From Desulfofustis sp. (GTDB lineage Bacteria > Desulfobacterota > Desulfobulbia > Desulfobulbales > Desulfocapsaceae): DNA of 22,222 bases. The stretch spans positions 1-22,222 of the forward strand of contig JARFQM010000436.1 of the NCBI GenBank assembly GCA_029287755.1, in the 5' to 3' direction. Below, in pieces: positions 14,521 through 22,019 of this stretch. Position numbers and translations under genes: made by a program. Position 1 is the first letter of the stretch, and the number at the start of each line of letters is the position of its first letter. Under the pieces are notes generated by a model. That model made no database searches. It worked only from the letters and a program-made list of their open reading frames with translations, and was not told the DNA's origin.

Positions 14521-14542
14521 GAACTGATTTTGAGATCAATTC
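14521..14542. promoter_or_regulatory. Operator-like inverted repeat at the transporter start site
   Basis: GAACTGAT (14521-14528) and ATCAATTC (14535-14542) are complementary at 7 of 8 positions around a six-base spacer. The element covers the predicted transcription start, where a metal-responsive repressor (DtxR/MntR or Zur type) would bind. The sequence does not closely match a consensus I know. Confidence 0.35.
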
Positions 14543-14583
14543 AGGGCCCTCATTTACCGTTTTAGCTTGTTGGGAGACAGGAG

Positions 14584-15504
14584 ATGAAATACTGGCTGAG
14601 CACCATCGCGGTGTTCTCGATAACACTTATAGTGGCGCAGTTTTCTGCTGCCCAGGAGAGCAAACCGGTGATCGTCGCCTCGACGACCCAGATCGCCGAT
14701 TTTGCCCGGCAAGTCGCCGGAGACAGGGCCGTGGTCAAATCAATTTTGGCGCCCGGGGCGGACCCGCACACCTACCAGCCGACCCCCAATGACGTGCAGA
14801 TCGTGCTCGGCGCCGATCTCTGCCTGGAAAACGGGCTGCATCTGGAGGGCAAGAGCTGGATGGCCACCCTGGCCAAGGATGCCAACAAGCCGCTTGTCAC
14901 CACCACCGACGGCATCAAGTTGCTGACCGTCAGCGAGGGCGGCGAGGATATTGCCGATCCCCATGCCTGGTTTTCACCCAGGAACGCCGCCGTCTATGTG
15001 AACAACATCGTCAGGGGCATAAGCCAGATCGATCCGGCCAACAAAGAGGAATATGAAGCCCGCGCCACCCTCTTTCTGCAGCAGCTCCGGGTTCTGGACT
15101 CCTGGGTTCGGGAACAGATCAGCCGTATCCCCGCCGATCGGCGGATTCTGGTCACCACCCACGACGCCTTCAACTATTTCTGCCGGGAATTCAAGCTCAA
15201 CGCCAACAACGATTATCTCTCCATCGCCCCGGTCGGCTGGTCCACCGGTGCCGAAGTCGGCGCCGGCATCACTCCCGAGCGCAGACGCAAGGTTGTCCAG
15301 TCGTTAAAAGAGTCGGGAGCCCCGGCCATTTTCGTCGAGACCACCATCAACCCCAAGCAGATTAGGGAAATCGCCAAGGAGACCGGCGTCAAGATCGGCG
15401 GTGAACTTTATTCCGATTCCATGGGACCCGAGAACAGCGCTGGAGAGACCTATATCGGCATGATGCGCGAAAATGTCATTCTCATCGTCAACGCCCTGAA
15501 ATAA
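14584..15504 (+). CDS. Zn/Mn-type (cluster 9) ABC transporter substrate-binding protein
   Basis: A 306-residue periplasmic binding protein with a Sec signal peptide (about 1-23, cleavage near SAAQ). It belongs to the TroA/ZnuA/PsaA class. Likely metal ligands are H62 (GADPHTYQP), H127 (DPHAWFSP), H193 (TTHDAFNYF) and D278 (LYSDSMG). Three histidines plus aspartate is the TroA pattern; the Mn-specific PsaA has Glu in place of the third His. The His-rich loop of E. coli ZnuA is absent. This points to Zn or mixed Zn/Mn specificity without proving it. The start follows TTGGGAGACAGGAG, a good ribosome binding site. It is the first gene of a four-gene unit with gaps of 8 bases or overlaps throughout. 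Confidence 0.92.
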   Translation: MKYWLSTIAVFSITLIVAQFSAAQESKPVIVASTTQIADFARQVAGDRAVVKSILAPGADPHTYQPTPNDVQIVLGADLCLENGLHLEGKSWMATLAKDANKPLVTTTDGIKLLTVSEGGEDIADPHAWFSPRNAAVYVNNIVRGISQIDPANKEEYEARATLFLQQLRVLDSWVREQISRIPADRRILVTTHDAFNYFCREFKLNANNDYLSIAPVGWSTGAEVGAGITPERRRKVVQSLKESGAPAIFVETTINPKQIREIAKETGVKIGGELYSDSMGPENSAGETYIGMMRENVILIVNALK

Positions 15505-15512
15505 GAAAAATT

Positions 15513-16013
15513 ATGCGTTTTTTACTCTGCCTGGTCATCTGGATCGTCTTTGTCGGCGGCCTCTATTCCTATACCCAAAAACGCGACAGGGGCGCAGTCA
15601 CCGAAAGTGTTGCGGCCCCGGTGGTCGAGAAAACCAAAGAGCGCCTTTCCATCGAGTTGACCCCGACCTTTTCAGTGGAAGAAGATCCCTTCGCCCTGCA
15701 GACAGTGGAGCCGACAGGCCCCTTCGACCTCCGTCTCAACGGCATGGCGGTGGACATCGCCGATTTGCGGATCAGCCGGGGACAGACGCTGTTCATCCGT
15801 GATCTCGAGTTCGCCCTCTCCGACCACAACGAGGTCTTCATCAAGGCGAGTCCTCCGCTGGCGGAGAACCACCTGACCCACGGCATCAGACTTCGCCTGC
15901 TGAGTCAGGACACGGTCCTGGCCGACCAGACCATCTGGAGCAGCGGCGGCGGCCTGGTTTCGGGCACCGTGCCCTTCAGTCCCACCACGACGGAGACCGA
16001 CCATGACCGCTGA
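15513..16013 (+). CDS. Membrane-anchored protein of unknown function in the metal transporter operon
   Basis: A 166-residue protein I do not recognise. An N-terminal membrane anchor or uncleaved signal (about 3-20, FLLCLVIWIVFVGGLYSY) is followed by a basic stretch, a flexible segment, and a soluble region at about 70-160 with alternating hydrophobic residues, suggesting a beta-rich periplasmic domain. It contains no cysteine pair or His cluster and no lipobox. It begins 8 bases after the binding-protein stop and overlaps the ATPase gene by 11 bases, so it is expressed with the transporter. It is not a standard component of this transporter class and may be an accessory or metal-delivery factor; that is inference. 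Confidence 0.75.
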   Translation: MRFLLCLVIWIVFVGGLYSYTQKRDRGAVTESVAAPVVEKTKERLSIELTPTFSVEEDPFALQTVEPTGPFDLRLNGMAVDIADLRISRGQTLFIRDLEFALSDHNEVFIKASPPLAENHLTHGIRLRLLSQDTVLADQTIWSSGGGLVSGTVPFSPTTTETDHDR

Positions 16014-16764
16014 CAACAAGTTCGTGATCGAAGTCGATCACCTGACGGTGAGCTACCACGCCAAGCCCGCTCTGCTCGACGTCACCATCAGTATCGAGAG
16101 GGATCAGCTGGTCGGAGTGATCGGGCCCAACGGGGCCGGCAAGTCGACCTTCATCAAGGCCATTCTGGGGTTCATCAAGCCGGATGTGGGGAGTGTCAAG
16201 ATCAATGGCCAGAGCGCTCAGAAAGCCAAGGGAGAGGTCGCCTATGTTCCCCAGCGCGGGGCGGTGGATTGGGATTTCCCGATCACGGTAGAGGAAGTGG
16301 CGCTGATGGGCCGCTACCAGCGAATTCCCTGGTACACATCGCCGTCCGGCACGGACAGGCAGGCCGCCCTCGAAGCTCTCGAGATGGTGAGGATGCAGGA
16401 TTTCGCCGAACGCCAGATCGGTGAGCTCTCCGGCGGTCAACAGCAGCGCGTCTTCCTGGCCCGGGCCCTGGCCCAGGGCAGCGACATCCTGCTGCTCGAC
16501 GAACCCTTTGCCGGCGTCGACGCGGCCACCGAGCGGGCCATCCTGGATGTGCTCGAACGCGCCAAGCAGGCCGGCAAAACGCTGGTGGTCGTGCACCACG
16601 ATCTGTCCACCGCCGCGGAATATTTCGACAGACTCATCCTGATCAAACAGCGGCTCTACGCCTACGGCCCGCCGCGCCTGGTCCTCAGGGAGGATCTGCT
16701 CAGCAAAGTCTACGAGGGAAGATTGAGGATTTTCAGCGATGTCCTCGACAAGGAGAAGTCCTGA
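16003..16764 (+). CDS. Zn/Mn-type ABC transporter ATP-binding protein
   Basis: A 253-residue ATPase. Walker A is GPNGAGKST (41-49), the Q-loop region YVPQRGAVDWDFPITV (81-96), the signature LSGGQQQR (142-149), Walker B ILLLDEP (162-168), and the switch histidine lies in VVVHHDLST. The QRGAVDWDFP segment is typical of the Mn/Zn/Fe importer subfamily (MntB/TroB/ZnuC). It powers uptake through the permease encoded next. The ATG follows GGAGACCGACC and overlaps the preceding gene by 11 bases; its TGA shares one base with the permease ATG. Confidence 0.95.
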   Translation: MTADNKFVIEVDHLTVSYHAKPALLDVTISIERDQLVGVIGPNGAGKSTFIKAILGFIKPDVGSVKINGQSAQKAKGEVAYVPQRGAVDWDFPITVEEVALMGRYQRIPWYTSPSGTDRQAALEALEMVRMQDFAERQIGELSGGQQQRVFLARALAQGSDILLLDEPFAGVDAATERAILDVLERAKQAGKTLVVVHHDLSTAAEYFDRLILIKQRLYAYGPPRLVLREDLLSKVYEGRLRIFSDVLDKEKS

Positions 16765-18020
16765 TGTACGAGCTGTTTATTGCCCCGCTCACCGAAACCT
16801 ATTTTCAGAAAGCGCTGATCGGCGGCTCCATCGTCGCCGTGGTCGCCGGCGTGGTCGGCTGTCTCGTCGTGCTGAGGCGAATGGCCTTCCTGGGTGATGC
16901 CCTGAGTCATGCGATGATCGCCGGGGTGGCCGGCGGCTACCTGGTCATGAAGCTGCTCTTCAGCCTCGAGGCCCACGCACCCGGCATGCTGCTCGGCTCG
17001 CTTATCGCCGCGGTCACCACCGTCGCCCTGATAAGCTTCGTCTCCCGGATTTCCCGGGTCAAAGAGGATACCGCCATCGGCATCATGTACACCGGCATCT
17101 TCGCTCTCGGGGTGGTGGCCGTCTCCATTTTCAGGCACTACATCCACATAGATCTGATGCACTTCATCATGGGGGACATCCTTGGGGTGGCGGACACCGA
17201 CCTCTGGGTCAGCGCTTTCGTGGCGGCGCTGGTGCTGACCATACTGATTCTGTTTTTCAGGCATTTTCAGATCGCCACCTTCGACCCCATCATGGCCGCC
17301 TCCATCGGCCTGCCGGTGCTGTTTCTCGACTATCTGCTGACCACCTGCGTGTCGCTGGTGGTGGTCAGCGCGGTGAGCATGGTCGGCGTCATCCTGGTGG
17401 TCGGACTGCTGATCACTCCGGCGGCCACCGCTTACCTGCTCAGCGACCGGCTCGACAGGATGATGTGGCTGGCCGCCCTGTTCGGCGTCACCAGCGTGGT
17501 CGGCGGGCTGTATCTCTGCGTCTGGCTCGATTCCGCCGGCGGCGGCGCCATTATGCTGTTCTGCACCCTGCAGTTTCTGGTCGTCCTGGCGGTGGCCCCG
17601 AAATATGGCCTGCTGGCCCGCTGGCTGAGGATGCGCAACCTCATCCCCCAGCAGCAGGTGGAGGACATCCTGACCACCATCCTGCGCTATGAAAAACCCA
17701 CCCCGATGAACATACTCTACCAGTACGTCGAACAGGACAAGGGGCTTAAAAAAGCAGTGCTGTCGATGATCGGGGACGGGCTCCTGGTTGAAGCCCCGGA
17801 AGGTTTTTCGCTGACCGAGGACGGCACCAAGGAGGCGGGTAAGGTGCTGAAGGCGCACAGATTATGGGAAGCCTACCTCGAATCAATCGGCACTCCCCGG
17901 GAAGAACTGCATCCCACGGCCCACCATCTCGAGCATATCAGCGACAGGTCCACGGTGGACTACCTCCATGAAAAGCTCGGCAAACCGGTCCGCGATCCCC
18001 ACGGTCAGACGATACCCTAG
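16764..18020 (+). CDS. Zn/Mn-type ABC permease fused to a DtxR/MntR-like metalloregulator domain
   Basis: A 418-residue fusion. Residues 1-280 form a cluster-9 permease with seven to nine helices, including LRRMAFLGDALSHAMIAG (37-54) and VGVILVVGLLITPAATAYLL (207-226). Residues about 290-418 look like DtxR/MntR. They comprise a winged-helix region (VEDILTTILRYEKPTPMN...GLLVEAPEGFSLTEDGTKEA) and a metal-binding and dimerisation region. The latter carries HRLWEAYL (H365, E369) and AHHLEHISD (E390, H391), then the RDPHGQTIP close typical of the family. At the position of DtxR Cys102 / MntR Glu99 this protein has His387. The SH3-like third domain is absent. The domain would face the cytoplasm and could sense metal at the transporter or bind DNA while tethered. 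A frameshift-joined gene pair is unlikely because the frame is clean through the linker. Confidence 0.92.
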   Translation: MYELFIAPLTETYFQKALIGGSIVAVVAGVVGCLVVLRRMAFLGDALSHAMIAGVAGGYLVMKLLFSLEAHAPGMLLGSLIAAVTTVALISFVSRISRVKEDTAIGIMYTGIFALGVVAVSIFRHYIHIDLMHFIMGDILGVADTDLWVSAFVAALVLTILILFFRHFQIATFDPIMAASIGLPVLFLDYLLTTCVSLVVVSAVSMVGVILVVGLLITPAATAYLLSDRLDRMMWLAALFGVTSVVGGLYLCVWLDSAGGGAIMLFCTLQFLVVLAVAPKYGLLARWLRMRNLIPQQQVEDILTTILRYEKPTPMNILYQYVEQDKGLKKAVLSMIGDGLLVEAPEGFSLTEDGTKEAGKVLKAHRLWEAYLESIGTPREELHPTAHHLEHISDRSTVDYLHEKLGKPVRDPHGQTIP

Positions 18021-18077
18021 CCTGACGTGCATGGAAAAACAACATTCTCACCCTAGGGGCGAGTCGCGACCACCCGT

Positions 18078-18515
18078 CTAGTCGTGAAAATATAGTTTGT
18101 GGAACCTGTCGGCCGCCTGGCGCAGCATCTCAACGTTGGTCACGTCGGTGGTCTGCTTGCATTTCATGGCATAGACCAGGATCTCATGCAGGGCCGCCAG
18201 CTTCTTGTCATAGTCGGGCGTATCGAACTTGATCCGCTGGGTCATGAAATACTGGGTGACGATGTGCTGCACCTCATTGGCATGGACCTCTTTATTGGTT
18301 ACCCAGCGCACCAGTTGATTGGCATTGCCGCCCTTCTCCAGTTCAATGATCTGGTTCATCGATTTTTCGATGGTACCGGCATGTTCATTGATCAGGCTCA
18401 TGCGCATTTCATCATCGTAGATACCGCAGGGTATTTCACAATGGGCGAACACGTTGCCGGCGGCCAGCACTAAAGCTGAGAAAAGGACTAATGAGATTAA
18501 GAGTCGATTGATCAT
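18078..18515 (-). CDS. sodN: Nickel superoxide dismutase with Sec signal peptide
   Basis: A 145-residue precursor. After a 24-residue signal peptide (MINRLLISLV...GNVFA) the mature protein starts HCEIPCGIYDD, the nickel hook H-C-x-x-P-C-G-x-Y. His1, Cys2 and Cys6 are the Ni ligands, with the N-terminal amine and the Cys2 amide. The remaining 121 residues fit the four-helix Ni-SOD subunit (about 117 residues). The enzyme dismutes superoxide; here it should be exported and matured by signal peptidase at VFA|HC, instead of by the SodX protease of the streptomycete system. No sodX is next to it. The start at 18515 follows GAAGGAGCATACC, a strong ribosome binding site; the frame continues to 18620 but without signals. 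A TTGACA-type promoter lies upstream. Confidence 0.93.
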   Translation of the reverse strand: MINRLLISLVLFSALVLAAGNVFAHCEIPCGIYDDEMRMSLINEHAGTIEKSMNQIIELEKGGNANQLVRWVTNKEVHANEVQHIVTQYFMTQRIKFDTPDYDKKLAALHEILVYAMKCKQTTDVTNVEMLRQAADRFHKLYFHD

Positions 18516-18608
18516 GGTATGCTCCTTCAGGTATATGTAATCTTGTCGGAAAACCTTGCTGCAAGGCAATGGCGAACCTCTCAAACAGGCTCTGGAAAGG
18601 CTAAAACA

Positions 18609-18636
18609 ACCATAGGACAAGGCCTCTGTTTGTCAA
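18609..18636 (-). promoter_or_regulatory. Probable sigma-70 promoter of sodN
   Basis: On the minus strand, TTGACA (18636-18631) and TATGGT (18614-18609) are separated by 16 bases, the best -35 box found in the window. Transcription would start near 18601, leaving a leader of about 85 bases. This leader contains the near-palindrome CCTTGC-A-GCAAGG (18566-18554), a possible hairpin or operator. Confidence 0.55.
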
Positions 18637-18682
18637 TAGCGGCTCGCCCGCTCCCCGTCCCCTTTCCCTCTGCTTGCAAAAT

Positions 18683-18701
18683 GATAATAATTATTGTTAT
18701 C
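18683..18701. promoter_or_regulatory. Fur/PerR-like operator before the glycyl-radical activase
   Basis: GATAATAATTATTGTTATC is palindromic at 16 of 19 positions and is close to the classic Fur box. Its first 14 bases are identical to the box before rubrerythrin. It ends eight bases before the activase ATG and lies about 47 bases upstream of the sodN -35, so the activase operon is the more likely target. Confidence 0.6.
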
Positions 18702-18708
18702 TCCTTTT

Positions 18709-19620
18709 ATGCTAAATGGACTGCCTACTTTTTTCGACATTAAGCGCTATGCCCTGCATGACGGCCCCAATATCAGGACCACGGTCTTTTTCAAGGGCTG
18801 TCCATTACGCTGCTTCTGGTGTCACAACCCGGAGGGGATAGGCTGCGGGCTCGAGGTGGTAATCGTGCAGGAGCGCTGTATCGGCTGCCAGGAATGTGTG
18901 CACGGCTGCCCAGAACAGGCACTGGTCTGGGACGGCGCCGCCATCAGTCGGGATGACGAGCGCTGCTCACTCTGTCTGAACTGCGTCGAGATCTGCCCCG
19001 CCCTTGCCCATGAAGCGGTCGGCTACCAGGCGACGATCGAGGAGATCATCAACGAAATCACCAAAGACCAGCCCTTTTTCGATCAGTCGGGGGGCGGGGT
19101 GACCTTTTCCGGAGGTGAACCGCTGGCCCAGGCCGAACATTTGCTCAGGCTGCTGAAGCGCTGCGGCGAACTGGAGATTCACCGGTGCGTCGATACCAGC
19201 GGTTATGCGGAAACCCCGATGTTGCTCGAGGTGGCGGCCCACACCGACCTGTTTCTGTTCGACCTGAAACACATGGACGATGGGCTGCACAAGCAGCATA
19301 CCGGGGTCGGCAACGAACAGATTTTACACAATCTCGAGGTGTTGAGCAAAAACGGCGTGAACGTCAGGATCAGGTTTCCGCTGCTGGCCTCGATAAACGA
19401 TTCGGCGGCACACGTCGAAGCGCTGGGCAGGTTTCTTTCCGGATTGGGATCGATCGAGCATGTCGACCTGCTCGTCTATCACGATCTCGCCGGGGCCAAA
19501 TATAGAAAATTGAAAAAACCCGACCTCACCGACAGGGCCTACAGTGTCGCCCCGGAAATCGTCGACCGGACCAGGCGCCTGCTCGAGGCCCACGGCCTGA
19601 CGGTTCACCTGGAAAAGTGA
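18709..19620 (+). CDS. Glycyl-radical enzyme activase (radical SAM) with two ferredoxin-type clusters
   Basis: A 303-residue enzyme that uses SAM and a [4Fe-4S] cluster to place the glycyl radical on its partner, encoded 13 bases downstream. The radical SAM motif is KGCPLRCFWCHNPEG (C31, C35, C38). A ferredoxin insert has CIGCQECVHGC (C57, C60, C63, C67) and CSLCLNCVEIC (C86, C89, C92, C96), as in activases of the non-PFL glycyl-radical enzymes. GGGVTFSGGEPLAQ is the SAM-binding GGE region. The start is uncertain: the ATG at 18709 lies eight bases after a Fur-like box and has no ribosome binding site (TCTCCTTTT precedes it). The frame opens at a TTG at 18694. The conserved part begins at about residue 5. 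Confidence 0.92.
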   Translation: MLNGLPTFFDIKRYALHDGPNIRTTVFFKGCPLRCFWCHNPEGIGCGLEVVIVQERCIGCQECVHGCPEQALVWDGAAISRDDERCSLCLNCVEICPALAHEAVGYQATIEEIINEITKDQPFFDQSGGGVTFSGGEPLAQAEHLLRLLKRCGELEIHRCVDTSGYAETPMLLEVAAHTDLFLFDLKHMDDGLHKQHTGVGNEQILHNLEVLSKNGVNVRIRFPLLASINDSAAHVEALGRFLSGLGSIEHVDLLVYHDLAGAKYRKLKKPDLTDRAYSVAPEIVDRTRRLLEAHGLTVHLEK

Positions 19621-19633
19621 ACAGGAGCATATT

Positions 19634-21994
19634 ATGAATAGCAGGATCGAGCGTCTTCGAAAACTGAGTTTCGAAACCAGCCCCTCGATTTCCGCCGAAC
19701 GGGCTCTGCTGGAAACTGAATTTTACCAGCAGCACTACGGCAAGCACTCGATACCCGTCCTCCGCGCCCTGTGCTTCAAATATCTCTGCCAGCGCAAGAC
19801 CATCTATATAGGCGAGGATGAACTCATTGTCGGCGAGCGCGGACCGGCGCCCAAGGTAGTGCCGACCTTTCCGGAGCTTACCTGCCACACGGTCGAAGAT
19901 CTCAAGATCCTCAACGACCGGCCGATGACCGGCTACCGGGTGGCCGAAGCGGACATCGCCGCCTATAGGGACAAGGTGATTCCTTACTGGCGGGGCAGAT
20001 CGATGCGGGAACGGATCTTCTCGGAGGTTCCGGACGAGTGGAGAGCCGCTTACGAGGCCGGCCTGTTCACCGAATTCATGGAGCAGCGCGCCCCGGGGCA
20101 TACGGCCCTGGACGGCACCATTTACCAACAGGGTATGGTCGATTTCCAGCGGCGCATCGAGCAGCGTATCGCTGATCTGGACTACCTCGACGACTCTGCG
20201 GCGTCTGACAAATACGAACAGCTCAAGGCCATGGGAATCGCCTGTGAAGCGGCGATCATTTTCTCCGAACGCCATGCCGACCTGGCCGAATCGATGGCCG
20301 AAGCAACAACCAATCCGACCCGGAAAGAAGAGCTTCTTGAGATTGCCCGGATCTGCCGCAAAGTTCCCGCTCACAAGCCCGACACCTATCACGAAGCACT
20401 GCAGATGTACTGGTTTGCCCACCTGGGCGCCATCACCGAACTGAACGGCTGGGACGCCATGACCCCCGGTCACCTCGACCAGCACCTGCAGCCCTTCTAC
20501 GACAAGGAAACGGCAGCCGGGACGCTTGACAGGGAACGGGCCAAGGAACTGCTCTGCTGTCTGTGGATCAAGGTCAATAACCACACCGCCCCACCCAAAG
20601 TCGGCGTGACTGCCAAGGAGAGCGGCACCTACAACGATTTCACCCAGATCAACCTCGGCGGTCTGAAAAGCGACGGCAGCGACGGCAGCAACGACATCTC
20701 CTATCTCGCCCTCGAGGTAGCGGACGAACTGCACCTGCTGCAGCCCCAGCCCAGCGTCCACATCAGCAGGGTGACGCCGGAGCGTTTTCTGAAAGCTGCC
20801 GGCCGGGTGATCCGCAAAGGCTACGGTTATCCGTCGGTATTCAACAGCGATGCGGTGGTCATGGAGCAGATCAGGGTCGGCAAGAGCGTCGAAGACGCCC
20901 GCCTGGGCGGCACCAGCGGCTGCATAGAGACCGGCGCATTCGGCAAGGAGGCCTACATCCTGACCGGTTATCTCAATGTCCCCAAGATTCTCGAGATCAC
21001 CCTGCACAACGGCCGCGACCCGCTGACCGGTACCAGGGTTGGCCTGGAAACGGGCAAGGCCGAGGAGTTTGCAAGTTTTGCAGAGCTCTATCGGGCATTT
21101 GAAACCCAGCTCAACCATATTGTCGACTTGAAGATCAGGGTTAACAACTATATCGAGCGCATGTACGCCAAATACTCGCCGGCCCCGTTCCTGTCGGTGC
21201 TGATCAGCGACTGCATCGACAAGGGACGGGACTATTACGACGGCGGCCCACGCTACAACACCAACTACATCCAGTGCTGCGGGATCGGCACGGTAACCGA
21301 CAGCCTGGCGGCGCTCAACACCCATGTCTTCGAAGGGCGCACGGTGTCGATGCAAGCGTTGCTCCAGGCCCTGCAGGCAAACTTTGACGGGGCCGAAAAG
21401 CTGCGCCAGACCCTGTGGAACAAGACGCCATTTTTCGGCAACGACGACGAGCGGGCCGACGCCATCATGCGCCGGGTCTACGATTCACTCTTCACTGCCA
21501 TCGACGGCAAGGCCAACACCAAAGGGACGGTCTACCATCTCAACATGCTGTCCACCACCTGCCACGTTTATTTCGGCAAGATGCTCGGTGCCACCCCCAA
21601 CGGCAGATTTGCCCACCTGCCGATGTCAGACGGGACCTCTCCGTCCCAGGGATGCGACCGCAAGGGACCGACCGCGGTCATCAAATCGCTGAGCAAGATG
21701 GATCAGATAAAATCGGGCGGCACCCTGCTCAACCAGCGCTTTCTGCCCTCGGTACTCGCCTCCGAGCAGGATCTGGACAAATTATGCAGCCTGGTGCGCA
21801 CCTATTTCAGTCTCGGCGGCCACCATGTCCAGTTCAACGTGGTCGATACCAACACCCTGAAGCTGGCCCAGCAGCATCCGGATGACTATCGCAATCTGCT
21901 GGTCAGGGTCGCCGGGTACAGCGACTATTTCGTCGATCTCGACAAAGACCATCAAGAGGAGATCATCAGCAGAACCGAACAGGAACTCGGCTGA
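19634..21994 (+). CDS. hypD: Glycyl-radical enzyme, probable trans-4-hydroxy-L-proline dehydratase
   Basis: A 786-residue glycyl-radical enzyme. The radical site is RVAGYSDYF with G761, and the thiyl-radical cysteine lies in GGTSGCIETGAFGKEAYI (C430, with E432 as base). Compared from memory with Clostridioides difficile HypD (C434, E436, G765), every active-site position I recall is present with a constant offset of four: H156 in RAPGHT, F148, D274, S330, D335, F336, Y446 and T641. HypD dehydrates trans-4-hydroxyproline to pyrroline-5-carboxylate, which ProC then reduces to proline; no proC lies in this window. The name clashes with hydrogenase maturation HypD, which is unrelated. The ATG follows ACAGGAGCATATT. 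The assignment over other glycyl-radical enzymes rests on the recalled residues and needs alignment. Confidence 0.8.
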   Translation: MNSRIERLRKLSFETSPSISAERALLETEFYQQHYGKHSIPVLRALCFKYLCQRKTIYIGEDELIVGERGPAPKVVPTFPELTCHTVEDLKILNDRPMTGYRVAEADIAAYRDKVIPYWRGRSMRERIFSEVPDEWRAAYEAGLFTEFMEQRAPGHTALDGTIYQQGMVDFQRRIEQRIADLDYLDDSAASDKYEQLKAMGIACEAAIIFSERHADLAESMAEATTNPTRKEELLEIARICRKVPAHKPDTYHEALQMYWFAHLGAITELNGWDAMTPGHLDQHLQPFYDKETAAGTLDRERAKELLCCLWIKVNNHTAPPKVGVTAKESGTYNDFTQINLGGLKSDGSDGSNDISYLALEVADELHLLQPQPSVHISRVTPERFLKAAGRVIRKGYGYPSVFNSDAVVMEQIRVGKSVEDARLGGTSGCIETGAFGKEAYILTGYLNVPKILEITLHNGRDPLTGTRVGLETGKAEEFASFAELYRAFETQLNHIVDLKIRVNNYIERMYAKYSPAPFLSVLISDCIDKGRDYYDGGPRYNTNYIQCCGIGTVTDSLAALNTHVFEGRTVSMQALLQALQANFDGAEKLRQTLWNKTPFFGNDDERADAIMRRVYDSLFTAIDGKANTKGTVYHLNMLSTTCHVYFGKMLGATPNGRFAHLPMSDGTSPSQGCDRKGPTAVIKSLSKMDQIKSGGTLLNQRFLPSVLASEQDLDKLCSLVRTYFSLGGHHVQFNVVDTNTLKLAQQHPDDYRNLLVRVAGYSDYFVDLDKDHQEEIISRTEQELG

Positions 21995-22019
21995 CAGGCC
22001 TCCATGGGGGATGGGAAGC

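Larger units (their letters stand above)
14260..14583. other. Divergent intergenic region before the metal transporter operon
   Basis: No gene is supported here; the open frame crossing it on the plus strand is an antisense shadow of the CBS gene. It contains an inverted repeat GCTGCC/GGCAGC (14344-14349, 14363-14368). It also contains an interleaved pair of complementary segments (CCTATC/GATAGG and TTGTC/GACAA, 14385-14429). The probable transporter promoter and operator-like repeat lie near its right end. The last 100 bases are clearly more AT-rich than the surrounding genes. Confidence 0.6.

Noticed and set aside
13921..14565. A 214-codon plus-strand frame across the CBS gene and intergenic region
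   Set aside because: Most of it is antisense to the CBS protein, and the rest has no coding character.
16710..17858. A 382-codon minus-strand open frame over the permease
   Set aside because: The translation is low-complexity and rich in His, Gln, Asp and Gly, as expected when hydrophobic coding DNA is read from the opposite strand.
18047..18063. CTC-CCC/GGG-GAG near-palindrome between the permease and sodN
   Set aside because: A short, interrupted stem with no T-run; not distinguishable from chance.
19526..21355. A 609-codon minus-strand open frame over the glycyl-radical enzyme
   Set aside because: Antisense to a full-length enzyme with all catalytic motifs; no motif of its own.
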